A stretch of 36,599 bases of DNA from an uncultured Bacteroidales bacterium (GCA_946415795.1 CAMKTW010000002.1:1-36599); one strand, 5' to 3'. Positions 7,159 to 16,132 are shown, counted from the first letter of the stretch. Translations and numbers: made by a program. Notes: generated from the sequence alone by a model not told the origin.

Positions 7159-8394
7159 ATGAAAGTTGGGCTTTTTATTGACACCTTCTACCCGATGGTG
7201 GACGGTGTCATCAAAGTAGTTGACAATTACGCACGCCGCCTCGCAAAAAAATGCGAGGTGGCAGTGTTTTGTCCCGATATCAAGGGATACGATAAAACAG
7301 AGGACACAAAGTATCCTTACAGGATTTTCCGCTGCTCATCGCTGCCCATTCCCGGGGCGGATTACTCCCTGCCCCTGCCGCTGGCCGACCCCGCTTTCAA
7401 TCTTCCCCTGATAAAGAGCGGACTGGACATAGTCCACATCCACTCCCCTTTTGCAGTAGGAATGGCGGGAACGCTGTACGCCAAGATGCATCAGGTGCCG
7501 GCCGTCGCCACCCTGCATTCCCAGTACCGGCAGGATTTCGAACGGTCGTTCAAGCTGGAACCTACCATAAAGATGGCTATGAACACCCTGATGATGACCT
7601 TCAACTCCTGTGACGAGTGCTGGGCCGTGAATCCCGCTATCAAAGAGCTGTATGTGGACGAATACGGCCTTGCGGCCCCCTGCAAGGTGATGCTCAACGC
7701 CACAGACCATATCCAGGTGGACGACCCGGCAGCGGCCGCAGAGCGCGTCAACCGGCGCTTGGGCATCGCTCCGGAAGAAACTGTATTCCTGTTTGTCGGA
7801 CGCATCAACTTCTTGAAGAACATCGACTTTACGGTGCGCTCCCTCCGGCTTCTTAAAGACCGGGGCGTATCCTTCAAAATGATTTTTGCCGGACAGGGCC
7901 AGGACGAAGACAAGCTCTCCGCACTTGTGGCCTCGCTTGGCCTTGAGAAAGAGGTGATAATGGCCGGCCTCAATAATCGCGAACAATTGCAGGATCTCTA
8001 TTCCCGTGCAAAACTGTTACTCTTCCCATCTATGTACGACGCCAATTCGCTGGTACAGATAGAGGCGGCCTGCCAGGGTACCCCCACCGTTTTTCTGCGC
8101 GGTTCCCGTACCTCCGCCACCGTTACAGACGGCGTCAACGCGCTGATGTCTGACCCCACAGAAGAGGCTTTCGCCGACACTGTCGAATCCATACTGGCCG
8201 ATGAAGGGCGCTACCGCCGCATATGTGCCGCCGCCCGCGAACAGCTTTATCTGGACTGGGACACGGTTGTGGACTCAGTTTACAACAAATACCAGGAACT
8301 CATCTCTGCCAAGAAAGAGCAAATCAAGCACAACCGCCTGGAAAACCGCCTCAAGCAAGCCTTCCTCCCGGATGTCGATGCCCCCACGGATTGA
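7159..8394 (+). CDS. GT4-family glycosyltransferase, possibly lipid-linked
   Basis: This 411-residue GT-B enzyme has an N-terminal Rossmann half beginning MKVGLFIDTFYPMVDGV, the acceptor-side His120 (ATLHSQY), and a C-terminal nucleotide-sugar half with FVGRINFLKNIDF and GLNNREQLQDLYSRA. The usual EX7E motif reads D294-x7-E302 (DANSLVQIEAACQG), a conservative change at the first acidic residue. The general layout resembles alpha-glycosyldiacylglycerol synthases and other lipid glycosyltransferases of GT4, including the Bacteroides alpha-galactosylceramide synthase type. That assignment is by resemblance only. No signal peptide is seen, and the enzyme probably works at the inner face of the membrane. 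It is co-transcribed with the upstream hydrolase (9-nt gap). Confidence 0.88.
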   Translation: MKVGLFIDTFYPMVDGVIKVVDNYARRLAKKCEVAVFCPDIKGYDKTEDTKYPYRIFRCSSLPIPGADYSLPLPLADPAFNLPLIKSGLDIVHIHSPFAVGMAGTLYAKMHQVPAVATLHSQYRQDFERSFKLEPTIKMAMNTLMMTFNSCDECWAVNPAIKELYVDEYGLAAPCKVMLNATDHIQVDDPAAAAERVNRRLGIAPEETVFLFVGRINFLKNIDFTVRSLRLLKDRGVSFKMIFAGQGQDEDKLSALVASLGLEKEVIMAGLNNREQLQDLYSRAKLLLFPSMYDANSLVQIEAACQGTPTVFLRGSRTSATVTDGVNALMSDPTEEAFADTVESILADEGRYRRICAAAREQLYLDWDTVVDSVYNKYQELISAKKEQIKHNRLENRLKQAFLPDVDAPTD

Positions 8395-8477
8395 CATCTG
8401 GCAGACAGGACATTAGCCCATTTTCTGCTGAATCCCTGACAAATCCTTTAGCCATTGCTTATTGTGAATCCACAGTA

Positions 8478-8508
8478 TTGCAATTACTAAAGTATTTATC
8501 TACATTTG
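8478..8508 (+). promoter_or_regulatory. Promoter of the fimbrillin-FISUMP operon
   Basis: TTG (8478-8480), a 20-nt spacer and TACATTTG (8501-8508) form a near-ideal Bacteroidota -33/-7 pair. The predicted start of transcription is near 8514, giving a leader of about 60 nt before the lipoprotein ATG at 8575. This rules out an upstream in-frame ATG at 8506, which lies inside the promoter. Confidence 0.7.
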
Positions 8509-8574
8509 CAAATCTTGGCTTTTTGTCGGCAAGATATCATTAACCCTATATTAAAAAACGAAGTACTTTTTCAT

Positions 8575-11500
8575 ATGAAAAGAAGCTTAACATTAGGCCT
8601 CCTGGCGGTGTTCGCCATCTTCGGTTGCCAGAAGGCTGAGCCGGAAATCCTCACACAGGCAGACAAACAGAAAGCCGCGGTCTTCAGCGCAACTATTGAA
8701 GTGATGGAAGACGGAAACCCCGTGGAGACGAAAACCTCTATGGATACCGATGGCAACGTGCTCTGGAAAAGCGGTGACCAGGTTAGCATCTTTGTCGGCA
8801 GCACCATCAACGAGCACTACCAGGTTACCGATGCGTCCGACGGCAAGACAGCGGCTGCACTGAACAGGGTTGAAAGCCCCGGATTCGTTGCCGGCGGGGA
8901 GATTGATAACAACGTTGCATTCTATCCGTATGCGGCTGCTGCAGAAATAGCAAAGGACGGGGCCTCATATATCATCAGCGGCATAGTTCTTCCTGCAACC
9001 CAATACTATGCAGAAGAAAGCTTTGGAAGCGGGGCGTTCCCCATGACGGCTGTTACAAGTTCGACGCGAGATTATAACCTCAAGTTCAAGAACGTTCTCG
9101 GCGGATTGAAGCTCCAGCTCAAGGGTACGGCCAAAATCACTTCAATAAACATTACCGGCAACAACGGAGAGGTCCTCTGCGGTGAGGCGGCAGTGACGGT
9201 TGCCAACGGAACCGCACCCGCTTTGAGCCTTCCCGACGATTGTACCGACGACAATGCAGATGCGTGTGCCATGACCGTTACCCTCGATTGCGGCACCGGA
9301 GTTCAGCTGAACCCGACGACGGCGACATCGTTTATTATTGCATTGCCTGCCATGACGATGCTCAGCGGCTTCACCGCAAAAGTGACCGATGCGGAAGGTG
9401 CCTCGATGGAGATAATGTCCTCTAAAATACAGACCATCACCCGCTCCAGCCTGCTCAAGATGCCGGCAGTGAATTATGTCGGGACCATACCGGAACCCGA
9501 ATTCGAGTATGTTGACCTGGGCCTGCCCTCGGGTGTGAAATGGGCCGCGTGCAATCTGGGCGCAGATTCACCGGAGGGATACGGAGATTATTATGCCTGG
9601 GGCGAAACGGAGCCTTATTACACTGAAGGCCACAGCCAGGACAATCCTTGCAGCAATTGGCGTACGGGCAGCAGTTCCGGCTATGTCTGGGCTTCTTATA
9701 AATGGTGCGGCGGCAGTGCAACCTCAATGACCCGGTATAACCACCTCAGTGCAAACGGTACGGTGGACAACAAGACTTCGTTAGGCGATTACGACTACAC
9801 GGACGATGCTGCCCGCCAGGCCCTCGGGGGCAGCTGGCGTATGCCCACAGCAGATGAATGGCAGGAGCTGATAGACAACTGCACCTGGACATGGACCACG
9901 CAAAACGGTGTGAACGGAAGGGTTGTCACCGGGCCCAACGGCAACAGCATTTTCCTCCCCGCCGCAGGGACAAGGACAGAAGGGAACCTCTCTGATGCAG
10001 GAGTCTGGGGCAACTATTGGACTTCTTCTCTCCACGCTGCAAACTCAAGCTACGCGGAGAAGGTCAATTTCAGGTCAAATGCTGCTCAGAGCACCAGCAG
10101 GGGTTCACGCTATTACGGCAGGTCAATCCGTCCCGTAACAGATGAAGACATCACTCCAGTGGGCAGCGTGGGCCTCAATAAAGCCAGCACCACAATGACT
10201 GTCGGTGATACCGAGACGCTGACGGCCACGGTCACTCCCTCCGGCGCCACAAACAAGGCGGTCGCATGGCGTTCCAGCGACACCGATGTCGTTACCGTGG
10301 ATGCCAACGGCATGGTGACGGCTCTTTCCACCGGCACGGCAACAGTTGTCGCTGCAGCAAAGAACGGCGGAAAGTCTGCCGTCTGCACGGTGACGGTGAA
10401 TCCTGCAAGTGGCGGCTCCAACGGCCACGATTATGTTGACCTGGGTCTCCCTTCAGGATTGAAGTGGGCTACCTGCAACGTTGGAGCAAGCAGCCCTGAG
10501 GAGTATGGCGATTACTTCGCCTGGGGAGAGACATCTACATATTACAGCAGCCTCGATCCGTTGACCTGGCAAAGCGGCAAGAGCTCCGGCTATAACTGGG
10601 CTTCGTACAAGTGGTGCAACGGCAGCGATACTTCACTGCTCAAGTATAACCACCTTAGTGCAAACGGTACTGTGGACAACAAGACGGAGCTGAGCTGTTT
10701 CAATTATGCCGACGATGCGGCAAGGCAGATTTATGGTGGCAAATGGCGTACACCGACCGACAAAGAGTGGCAGGAACTGATAGACAACTGCACCTGGACA
10801 TGGACAACGCAGAATGGCGTGAAAGGCAGAGTCGTCACCGGCACCAACGGAAAAAGCATCTTCCTCCCCGCCGCCGGGACAAGGACAGGCGTGAACATCG
10901 CCAACTTAGGGAGCTATGGCAATTATTGGTCGTCTTCCCTCCACATGGCAATCCCGAGCTACGCGGAGAAAGTCAGCTTCAGTTCAGGCGAAGCACAGGC
11001 TGTCAGCAGGGGCTGGCGCTATTATGGGCGGTCGATCCGTCCCGTGTGCGAAGAAGGCATCGTTGCCGTAAGCAGCTTGAGTCTCAATAAAGTAAGCATA
11101 ACGCTCGACATAGGCGATACCGAGACGCTCTCGGCTACTGTCAATCCCGCCGGCGCCACAAACAAGTCGGTCGCCTGGAGTTCAGGCAATACTGCCATCG
11201 CCACAGTCAATGCCGGCGGCACCGTGACGGCGCTCTCCGCCGGCACGGCGATAATTGTCGCAACTTCAAAGACCGGCGGTAAGACGGCAGTCTGCACTGT
11301 GACGGTGAATCCCTCCGGTGACGACGGCACGAACGGTCATGCCTATGTTGACCTTGGCCTCCCGTCCGGCGTGAAGTGGGCCACCTGCAATGTCGGCGCA
11401 AGTACTCCGGAAGGCTATGGCGATTATTTCGCCTGGGGCGAAACGGAGCCGTATTATACGAGCGGCCACTCGCAGGATTCCCCCTGCACCAACTGGCGTT

Positions 11501-11985
11501 CAGGCAAGACAGGCTACAATAATGATTCATACAAATGGGGCAGCGGAGGAGATGATGCGCTGGTCACACTTACCAGATATAACACTTGGAGTACAAAGGG
11601 TACTGTGGACAACAAAACCACATTCAGCGATTACGGCTACGTGGACGATGCTGCAAGACAGAATTTCGGAGGCAACTGGCGGACACCGACCTATGCAGAG
11701 TGGACAGAGCTCAGAACAAAATGCACATGGAAGTGGACTACCCGTAACGGAGTGTCCGGCACTCAATTCACCGGGCCCAACGGCAACACCATATTCCTGC
11801 CGGCCGCCGGAACCCGCAGTTATGTCAGTTACTACAACTGGGGGCAAGGCCAGTACTGGTCTGCCTCCCTCAATACGGGTTACCCTACCGCCGCATATAT
11901 GGTTACACTCAGCGATTCATCTATAAGCGAAGATGAGCACATGCCCCGCCAATACGGATACACAATCCGTCCCGTCATAGATTAA
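8575..11985 (+). CDS. Surface lipoprotein: fimbrillin-like domain, three FISUMP domains, two Big_2 linkers
   Basis: The product has 1136 residues from the ATG at 8575, which gives a good lipoprotein signal (MKRSLTLGLLAVFAIFGC, lipid-bearing Cys18). Residues about 35-300 look like a fimbrillin-like domain with ETKTSMDTDGNVLWKSGDQV. FISUMP (Fibrobacter succinogenes major paralogous) domains occupy about 312-521, 620-824 and 924-1134. Each starts with YVDLGLPSG.KWA.CN.GA, has a WR.PT..EW.EL centre and ends in a G-x-[ST]-IRPV strand. Two Big_2 immunoglobulin-like domains (about 528-611 and 830-912) act as spacers. The protein is inferred to be outer-membrane anchored and surface exposed, perhaps at a fimbrial base or tip or as a binding module. 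It is the first gene of an operon with two shorter paralogues. Function is unknown. Confidence 0.9.
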   Translation: MKRSLTLGLLAVFAIFGCQKAEPEILTQADKQKAAVFSATIEVMEDGNPVETKTSMDTDGNVLWKSGDQVSIFVGSTINEHYQVTDASDGKTAAALNRVESPGFVAGGEIDNNVAFYPYAAAAEIAKDGASYIISGIVLPATQYYAEESFGSGAFPMTAVTSSTRDYNLKFKNVLGGLKLQLKGTAKITSINITGNNGEVLCGEAAVTVANGTAPALSLPDDCTDDNADACAMTVTLDCGTGVQLNPTTATSFIIALPAMTMLSGFTAKVTDAEGASMEIMSSKIQTITRSSLLKMPAVNYVGTIPEPEFEYVDLGLPSGVKWAACNLGADSPEGYGDYYAWGETEPYYTEGHSQDNPCSNWRTGSSSGYVWASYKWCGGSATSMTRYNHLSANGTVDNKTSLGDYDYTDDAARQALGGSWRMPTADEWQELIDNCTWTWTTQNGVNGRVVTGPNGNSIFLPAAGTRTEGNLSDAGVWGNYWTSSLHAANSSYAEKVNFRSNAAQSTSRGSRYYGRSIRPVTDEDITPVGSVGLNKASTTMTVGDTETLTATVTPSGATNKAVAWRSSDTDVVTVDANGMVTALSTGTATVVAAAKNGGKSAVCTVTVNPASGGSNGHDYVDLGLPSGLKWATCNVGASSPEEYGDYFAWGETSTYYSSLDPLTWQSGKSSGYNWASYKWCNGSDTSLLKYNHLSANGTVDNKTELSCFNYADDAARQIYGGKWRTPTDKEWQELIDNCTWTWTTQNGVKGRVVTGTNGKSIFLPAAGTRTGVNIANLGSYGNYWSSSLHMAIPSYAEKVSFSSGEAQAVSRGWRYYGRSIRPVCEEGIVAVSSLSLNKVSITLDIGDTETLSATVNPAGATNKSVAWSSGNTAIATVNAGGTVTALSAGTAIIVATSKTGGKTAVCTVTVNPSGDDGTNGHAYVDLGLPSGVKWATCNVGASTPEGYGDYFAWGETEPYYTSGHSQDSPCTNWRSGKTGYNNDSYKWGSGGDDALVTLTRYNTWSTKGTVDNKTTFSDYGYVDDAARQNFGGNWRTPTYAEWTELRTKCTWKWTTRNGVSGTQFTGPNGNTIFLPAAGTRSYVSYYNWGQGQYWSASLNTGYPTAAYMVTLSDSSISEDEHMPRQYGYTIRPVID
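9735..10685 (+). repeat. Near-identical 42-bp DNA repeats inside FISUMP domains
   Basis: Segments 9735-9776 and 10644-10685 match at 40 of 42 positions by direct comparison. They lie at the same place in FISUMP domains 1 and 2 of one gene and encode YNHLSANGTVDNKT. Similar but weaker matches occur near the domain ends (the YYGRSIRPV codons) in domains 1 and 2 of this gene and in domain 1 of the next gene. Such tracts could support recombination that adds or removes domains. Confidence 0.75.
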
Positions 11986-11994
11986 CCGTGCATT

Positions 11995-14439
11995 ATGAAA
12001 AGATATTTATTAACGGTCATTATTGCCGCGTTGGCGATATGCAGTTGCCGGAAAGTGGAGCCGGAAGATGCCGTATCAGGAGGCGACCGGCAGGCTGCGG
12101 TTTTCAGCGCCACCATGGAAGCCATTGAGGACGCCGCCGTTGTCGAGACCAGGACATCTATGGACAAAGAAGGCAACGTGCGTTGGAAAGGCGGGGACCA
12201 GGTGAGTATCTTTGCGGGGAGCACCATCAACGAGCATTATCAGGTGACCGATGCCTCCGACGGCAAGACATCGGCATCGCTGAACATGGTAGAAAGTCCC
12301 GGTTTCGTCGCCGGCGGAGAAATACCGGTCAACGTCGCTTTTTATCCCTATGCGGCGACCGCAGAAATAGCCAGGCGAGGGGACGTGTACGCCATCAGCG
12401 ACATAGCGATGCCTGCTACCCAGACATACGCGGATGGAAGCTTCGCTAACGGGGCGTTCCCTATGGCGGCTGCTACAAGTTCAACGAACGATTACAATCT
12501 CAAGTTCAAGAACGTGCTCGGAGGAGTGAAGCTCCAGCTCAAAGGTACGGCCACGATTTCTTCGATATCTATATCCGGGAACAACAATGAGATACTTTGC
12601 GGCGCAGCGGTCGTGTCGGTCTCAGCTGCCACCACTCCTGCCGTCAGCCTGACCGATGCATCAGCCACAACCGTAACCTTGAATTGCGGCTCGGGCGTAC
12701 AACTTAACACGACAACGGAGACTTCCTTTATCATTGCCCTTCCGCCGATGACAATGACCGGCGGATTCACGGCAACGGTGACCGATTCCGATGGCGCGTC
12801 TATGGAGATAAAGACCACAAAGTCGCAGACCATAACCCGCTCCAACCTGCTCAAGATGCCGGCTGTGAATTATGTCGGAACGCTGCCTGAGCCCGAACCT
12901 GAACCCACCAGCGACTACGTTGACCTGGGACTCCCTTCCGGTCTGAAATGGGCGACCCGCAACCTGGGTAAAGACGGCTTTGTAAGTTCACCCGAGGATT
13001 ACGGAGATTATTACGCGTGGGCAGACCTGGAGCCTTATTACATCAGCCTCGATCCGTTGACCTGGAAGGACGGCAAGACCGGATACAACTGGGCGTCATA
13101 CACCTGGTGCCAGGGCAGCAACACTACATTGACCAGGTACAACAACAAGAGTGCAAATGGCGATGTGGATAACAAAACGGCATTCAGCGGCTACAATTAC
13201 GCAGACGATGCGGCACAGAAACTTGATGGAGGCAAATGGCGTACGCCGACAGATGCCGAGTGGGCAGAGCTGATAACCAACTGCACTTGGACCTGGACCA
13301 CCCAGAACGGGGTGAACGGATGCCTGGTCAGCGGTTCTAATGGTAAAAGCATATTCCTTCCCGCCGCCGGATGCTGGGTAAGCAACAATACAACAAGTAC
13401 CGATACCGGCGACTGGGGCAACTACTGGGCCGCATCTCTCCATACAGACGACCCGAGATATTCGATGCGCGTGAGCTTCAGCTCGAGTTCAGCCAGCAGC
13501 GTCAGCAGGGGCTGGCGCTACTATGGGCGGTCTATCCGCCCCGTTTACGACGAGGCCATCATTCCCGTCGTCAGTATGAGACTCAACAAGACCAGCCTGA
13601 CCATCGAGGCCGGCAATACAGAAACTCTCACAGTCATAACTTCTCCCGCCAACCCCACAAACAAGGCCGCTGTATGGACCTCAAGCAACACCGGCATCGC
13701 TACCGTCGATAACAACGGTACAGTAAGGGGTATGGCTACCGGCACGGCTACGATTACCGCAACTACCGTGAATGGCGGCAAGACTGCTGTCTGCACAGTG
13801 ACGGTAAATCCCTCAACCCACGCCTATGTCGATTTGGGACTCCCGTCCGGCGTCAAGTGGGCAACCTGCAACCTCGGCGCAAGCTCTCCCGAGGGGTATG
13901 GCGATTATTACGCCTGGGGTGAAACGGCCACCTATTACAGCAGCCTGAACCCGTTGACCTGGAAAAGCGGCAAAACCAGCGGATACACCGGGACCTCATA
14001 CAGATGGTGCGAAGCAATTAACGCGTATGACTATAATATGACCAAGTACAACCCGACCGACCATAAAACAGTTCTGGATCTGGCTGACGATGCTGCCCGC
14101 GCAGAATGGGGCGGTAGCTGGCGCACACCTACCGAAGCGGAGTGGAAGGAACTGCTGAGTAATTGTACCTGGACCAGAACCACTCAGAACGGAGTAAGCG
14201 GGCGCCTTGTCAAAAGCAAGATCAACAACAACAGCATTTTCCTCCCTGCTGCCGGAACCATTCACGACAAAACTCTCGCCGCTACCGGTACCGGAGGCTA
14301 CTATATGTCATCTTCCTTCAATACAAGTCAGCCTATCTATTCGAATTATATGTATTTCGATTATATCTCCCAGCAGGAATTCCTGTATTTCTACCAGGGG
14401 GTTCGCTTCAACGGCCGTTCTGTCCGTCCTGTTATGTAA
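11995..14439 (+). CDS. Surface lipoprotein: fimbrillin-like domain, two FISUMP domains, one Big_2 linker
   Basis: This 814-residue paralogue of the preceding gene starts 9 nt after its stop. The lipoprotein signal MKRYLLTVIIAALAICSC puts the lipidated Cys at 18. The fimbrillin-like domain (about 35-295) shares GDQVSIFAGSTINEHYQVTD with its neighbours almost word for word. FISUMP domains lie at about 308-517 and 611-813, with a Big_2 domain at about 522-602. The second FISUMP ends in a divergent tail (YFYQGVRFNGRSVRPVM) rather than the RGWRYYGRSIRPV of the first. Like its neighbours it is inferred to be displayed on the outer membrane. The role is unknown; adhesion or glycan binding is a guess from the domain types. 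Confidence 0.9.
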   Translation: MKRYLLTVIIAALAICSCRKVEPEDAVSGGDRQAAVFSATMEAIEDAAVVETRTSMDKEGNVRWKGGDQVSIFAGSTINEHYQVTDASDGKTSASLNMVESPGFVAGGEIPVNVAFYPYAATAEIARRGDVYAISDIAMPATQTYADGSFANGAFPMAAATSSTNDYNLKFKNVLGGVKLQLKGTATISSISISGNNNEILCGAAVVSVSAATTPAVSLTDASATTVTLNCGSGVQLNTTTETSFIIALPPMTMTGGFTATVTDSDGASMEIKTTKSQTITRSNLLKMPAVNYVGTLPEPEPEPTSDYVDLGLPSGLKWATRNLGKDGFVSSPEDYGDYYAWADLEPYYISLDPLTWKDGKTGYNWASYTWCQGSNTTLTRYNNKSANGDVDNKTAFSGYNYADDAAQKLDGGKWRTPTDAEWAELITNCTWTWTTQNGVNGCLVSGSNGKSIFLPAAGCWVSNNTTSTDTGDWGNYWAASLHTDDPRYSMRVSFSSSSASSVSRGWRYYGRSIRPVYDEAIIPVVSMRLNKTSLTIEAGNTETLTVITSPANPTNKAAVWTSSNTGIATVDNNGTVRGMATGTATITATTVNGGKTAVCTVTVNPSTHAYVDLGLPSGVKWATCNLGASSPEGYGDYYAWGETATYYSSLNPLTWKSGKTSGYTGTSYRWCEAINAYDYNMTKYNPTDHKTVLDLADDAARAEWGGSWRTPTEAEWKELLSNCTWTRTTQNGVSGRLVKSKINNNSIFLPAAGTIHDKTLAATGTGGYYMSSSFNTSQPIYSNYMYFDYISQQEFLYFYQGVRFNGRSVRPVM

Positions 14440-14464
14440 AAACCATTATTTAATACTTTAAAAT

Positions 14465-14590
14465 ATGAAAAAGACAATGAAAACCAGTGTTTACAACGCT
14501 CCTGTATGCGTAGTTCTTTCTGTGGGCGCTCAGGGCGTAATCTGCGGCAGCGAAACTGAAAAGGTGACCGAGACCCAGGGCGAATGGTAG
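14465..14590 (+). CDS. 41-residue small protein in the fimbrillin-FISUMP operon
   Basis: ATG at 14465, TAG at 14588-14590, lying between the second and third lipoprotein genes (25 nt after one stop, 24 nt before the next start). The peptide starts MKKTMKTSVYNAPVCVVLSV, has a central GVICGS block and ends in an acidic tail finishing EW. There is no signal peptide. Bacteroidales genomes often carry short ORFs of this style (basic start, a tyrosine/proline segment, G-[VL]-[IL]-C-x-S, acidic C-terminus ending in W or E) next to fimbrillin-like genes; this is from memory of such loci and not from a search. In-frame placement within a tight operon supports that it is translated. Function is unknown. 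Confidence 0.65.
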   Translation: MKKTMKTSVYNAPVCVVLSVGAQGVICGSETEKVTETQGEW

Positions 14591-14614
14591 AACAGGGTAA
14601 ATAGCAGTTTTACC

Positions 14615-16132
14615 ATGAAAAGAATCATATTATCAGCCCTTCTGGTTCCGCTCTTGATAAGCAGCTGCCACAAGGTTGATGCAGACAGTGCTGCCTCCGC
14701 CGACAACCGACAGGCAGTTGTCTTTACCGCCACTATGGAGGCTATAGCTGACGATGCAGCTGCCGTTGACACCAAGACATCCATGGGCAATGGGGGCAGA
14801 GTCCTCTGGAAACAGGGCGACCAGGTGAGTATGTTCTCAGGCAGCACCATCAATGAACGCTACCAGGTCTCCGATGATTCAGATGGCAAAACATCTGCAA
14901 CATTGTACCGGGTTACAAGTCCCGGCTTCGTCGCCGGAGGGGAGTTGCCTGTCAACGTTGCATTTTATCCTTACGCAGCCAGTGCGGGAATCGCCAGAAA
15001 GGGCCAAGGGGCGTATGTCATCAGCGACTTATCGCTTCCCGCAACCCAGAACTGTGCCTTGGAGAGCTTTGGTAACGGAGCCTTCCCGATGGTAGCAGTC
15101 ACAAGTTCGGCTCTTGACAATGAGCTCTTGTTCAAGAACGTTATCGGCGGTCTCAAACTCCTTTTAAAAGGCAATGCCGCCATAACCTCGATCAGCGTAA
15201 CCGGCAATAACAACGAGAAACTCTGCGGCGCAGCGGAGATTACCGTTTCTAACACCGACCTGCCCTCCATCAAACTGACAGATGCTGCAGCCAGTACCGT
15301 GACTCTGGATTGCGGCGACGGTGTCCAGCTTGAAGAGGAAACCGCAACTGCTTTCATCATCGCCCTTCCGCCTGTGACAATGACCAAGGGCTTCACCGTA
15401 ACCGTTACCGACAGCCAGGACAACCAGACGGAGATTAAAACCAATAAAGCTCAGACCATCACCCGCTCCAACCTCCTCAGGATGCCAGCGGTGACAATCG
15501 AGGGCGCTGCGGCCGACGAGCATCAGTATGTTGATCTCGGCCTGACCTCCGGCCTGAAGTGGGCAACCTGTAACATCGGTGCGGACGCTCCTGAAGAATA
15601 CGGCGATTATTTCGCCTGGGCTGAGACAGAACCGTATTACAGCAGCCTGGCACCTCTCGCTTGGAAAGACGGCAAAACCGGATATAGCTGGGGGACATAC
15701 ACCTGGTGCGAAGGCTCTTACAATACCCAGACCAAGTATTGCGTAAGCAATTCTTTCGGCATCGTGGACAACAAGACTGTCCTTGAAGCGGAGGATGATG
15801 CCGCTTATGCCAATTGGGGGAGTAGCTGGCGTATGCCTACCGACGATGAATGGACAGAGCTGATGACTGAATGCGACTGGACCTGGACCACCCTGAACGG
15901 AGTCAACGGCAGGCTTGTCACCGGTCCTAACCACAACAGCATATTTCTGCCTGCTGCCGGCAGTTGGTTTGAAACCGACCTCGAGGATACCGGCGCTGTC
16001 GGCCTCTACTGGTCTTCTTCGCTCGGTACAACTTCTGACTACGGATGGTGTACATCCTTAGACTCGTACAGTCTATTCCACACAAGCTACTGCAGATTCT
16101 TCGGTCAGTCTATACGTCCTGTTAAAGATTAA
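14615..16132 (+). CDS. Surface lipoprotein: fimbrillin-like domain and one FISUMP domain
   Basis: The shortest paralogue, 505 residues. The signal MKRIILSALLVPLLISSC places the lipidated Cys at 18. The fimbrillin-like domain (about 35-300) contains GDQVSMFSGSTINERYQVSDDSDGKT in line with the other two. One FISUMP domain (305-503) ends FFGQSIRPVKD, and no Big_2 domain is present. Its FISUMP keeps the two conserved Cys positions (KWATCN, and TECDWTW in place of NCTWTW) but is more diverged than the copies in the first gene. It is the last gene of the operon and is followed at once by a strong hairpin terminator. It probably localises to the cell surface; ligand and partners are unknown. Confidence 0.9.
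   Translation: MKRIILSALLVPLLISSCHKVDADSAASADNRQAVVFTATMEAIADDAAAVDTKTSMGNGGRVLWKQGDQVSMFSGSTINERYQVSDDSDGKTSATLYRVTSPGFVAGGELPVNVAFYPYAASAGIARKGQGAYVISDLSLPATQNCALESFGNGAFPMVAVTSSALDNELLFKNVIGGLKLLLKGNAAITSISVTGNNNEKLCGAAEITVSNTDLPSIKLTDAAASTVTLDCGDGVQLEEETATAFIIALPPVTMTKGFTVTVTDSQDNQTEIKTNKAQTITRSNLLRMPAVTIEGAAADEHQYVDLGLTSGLKWATCNIGADAPEEYGDYFAWAETEPYYSSLAPLAWKDGKTGYSWGTYTWCEGSYNTQTKYCVSNSFGIVDNKTVLEAEDDAAYANWGSSWRMPTDDEWTELMTECDWTWTTLNGVNGRLVTGPNHNSIFLPAAGSWFETDLEDTGAVGLYWSSSLGTTSDYGWCTSLDSYSLFHTSYCRFFGQSIRPVKD

Noticed and set aside
8506..8574. Upstream in-frame start for the first fimbrillin-FISUMP lipoprotein
   Set aside because: It lies inside the -7 promoter box and would mask the lipoprotein signal that begins at 8575.
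9508..14436. Repeated DNA that could be mistaken for a CRISPR array
   Set aside because: The repeats are codon-phased domain repeats hundreds of bases long inside open reading frames, without uniform spacers.
8575..16132. Complete diversity-generating retroelement
   Set aside because: No reverse transcriptase, accessory gene or template repeat was found on either strand; only the target-like fold is suggested.
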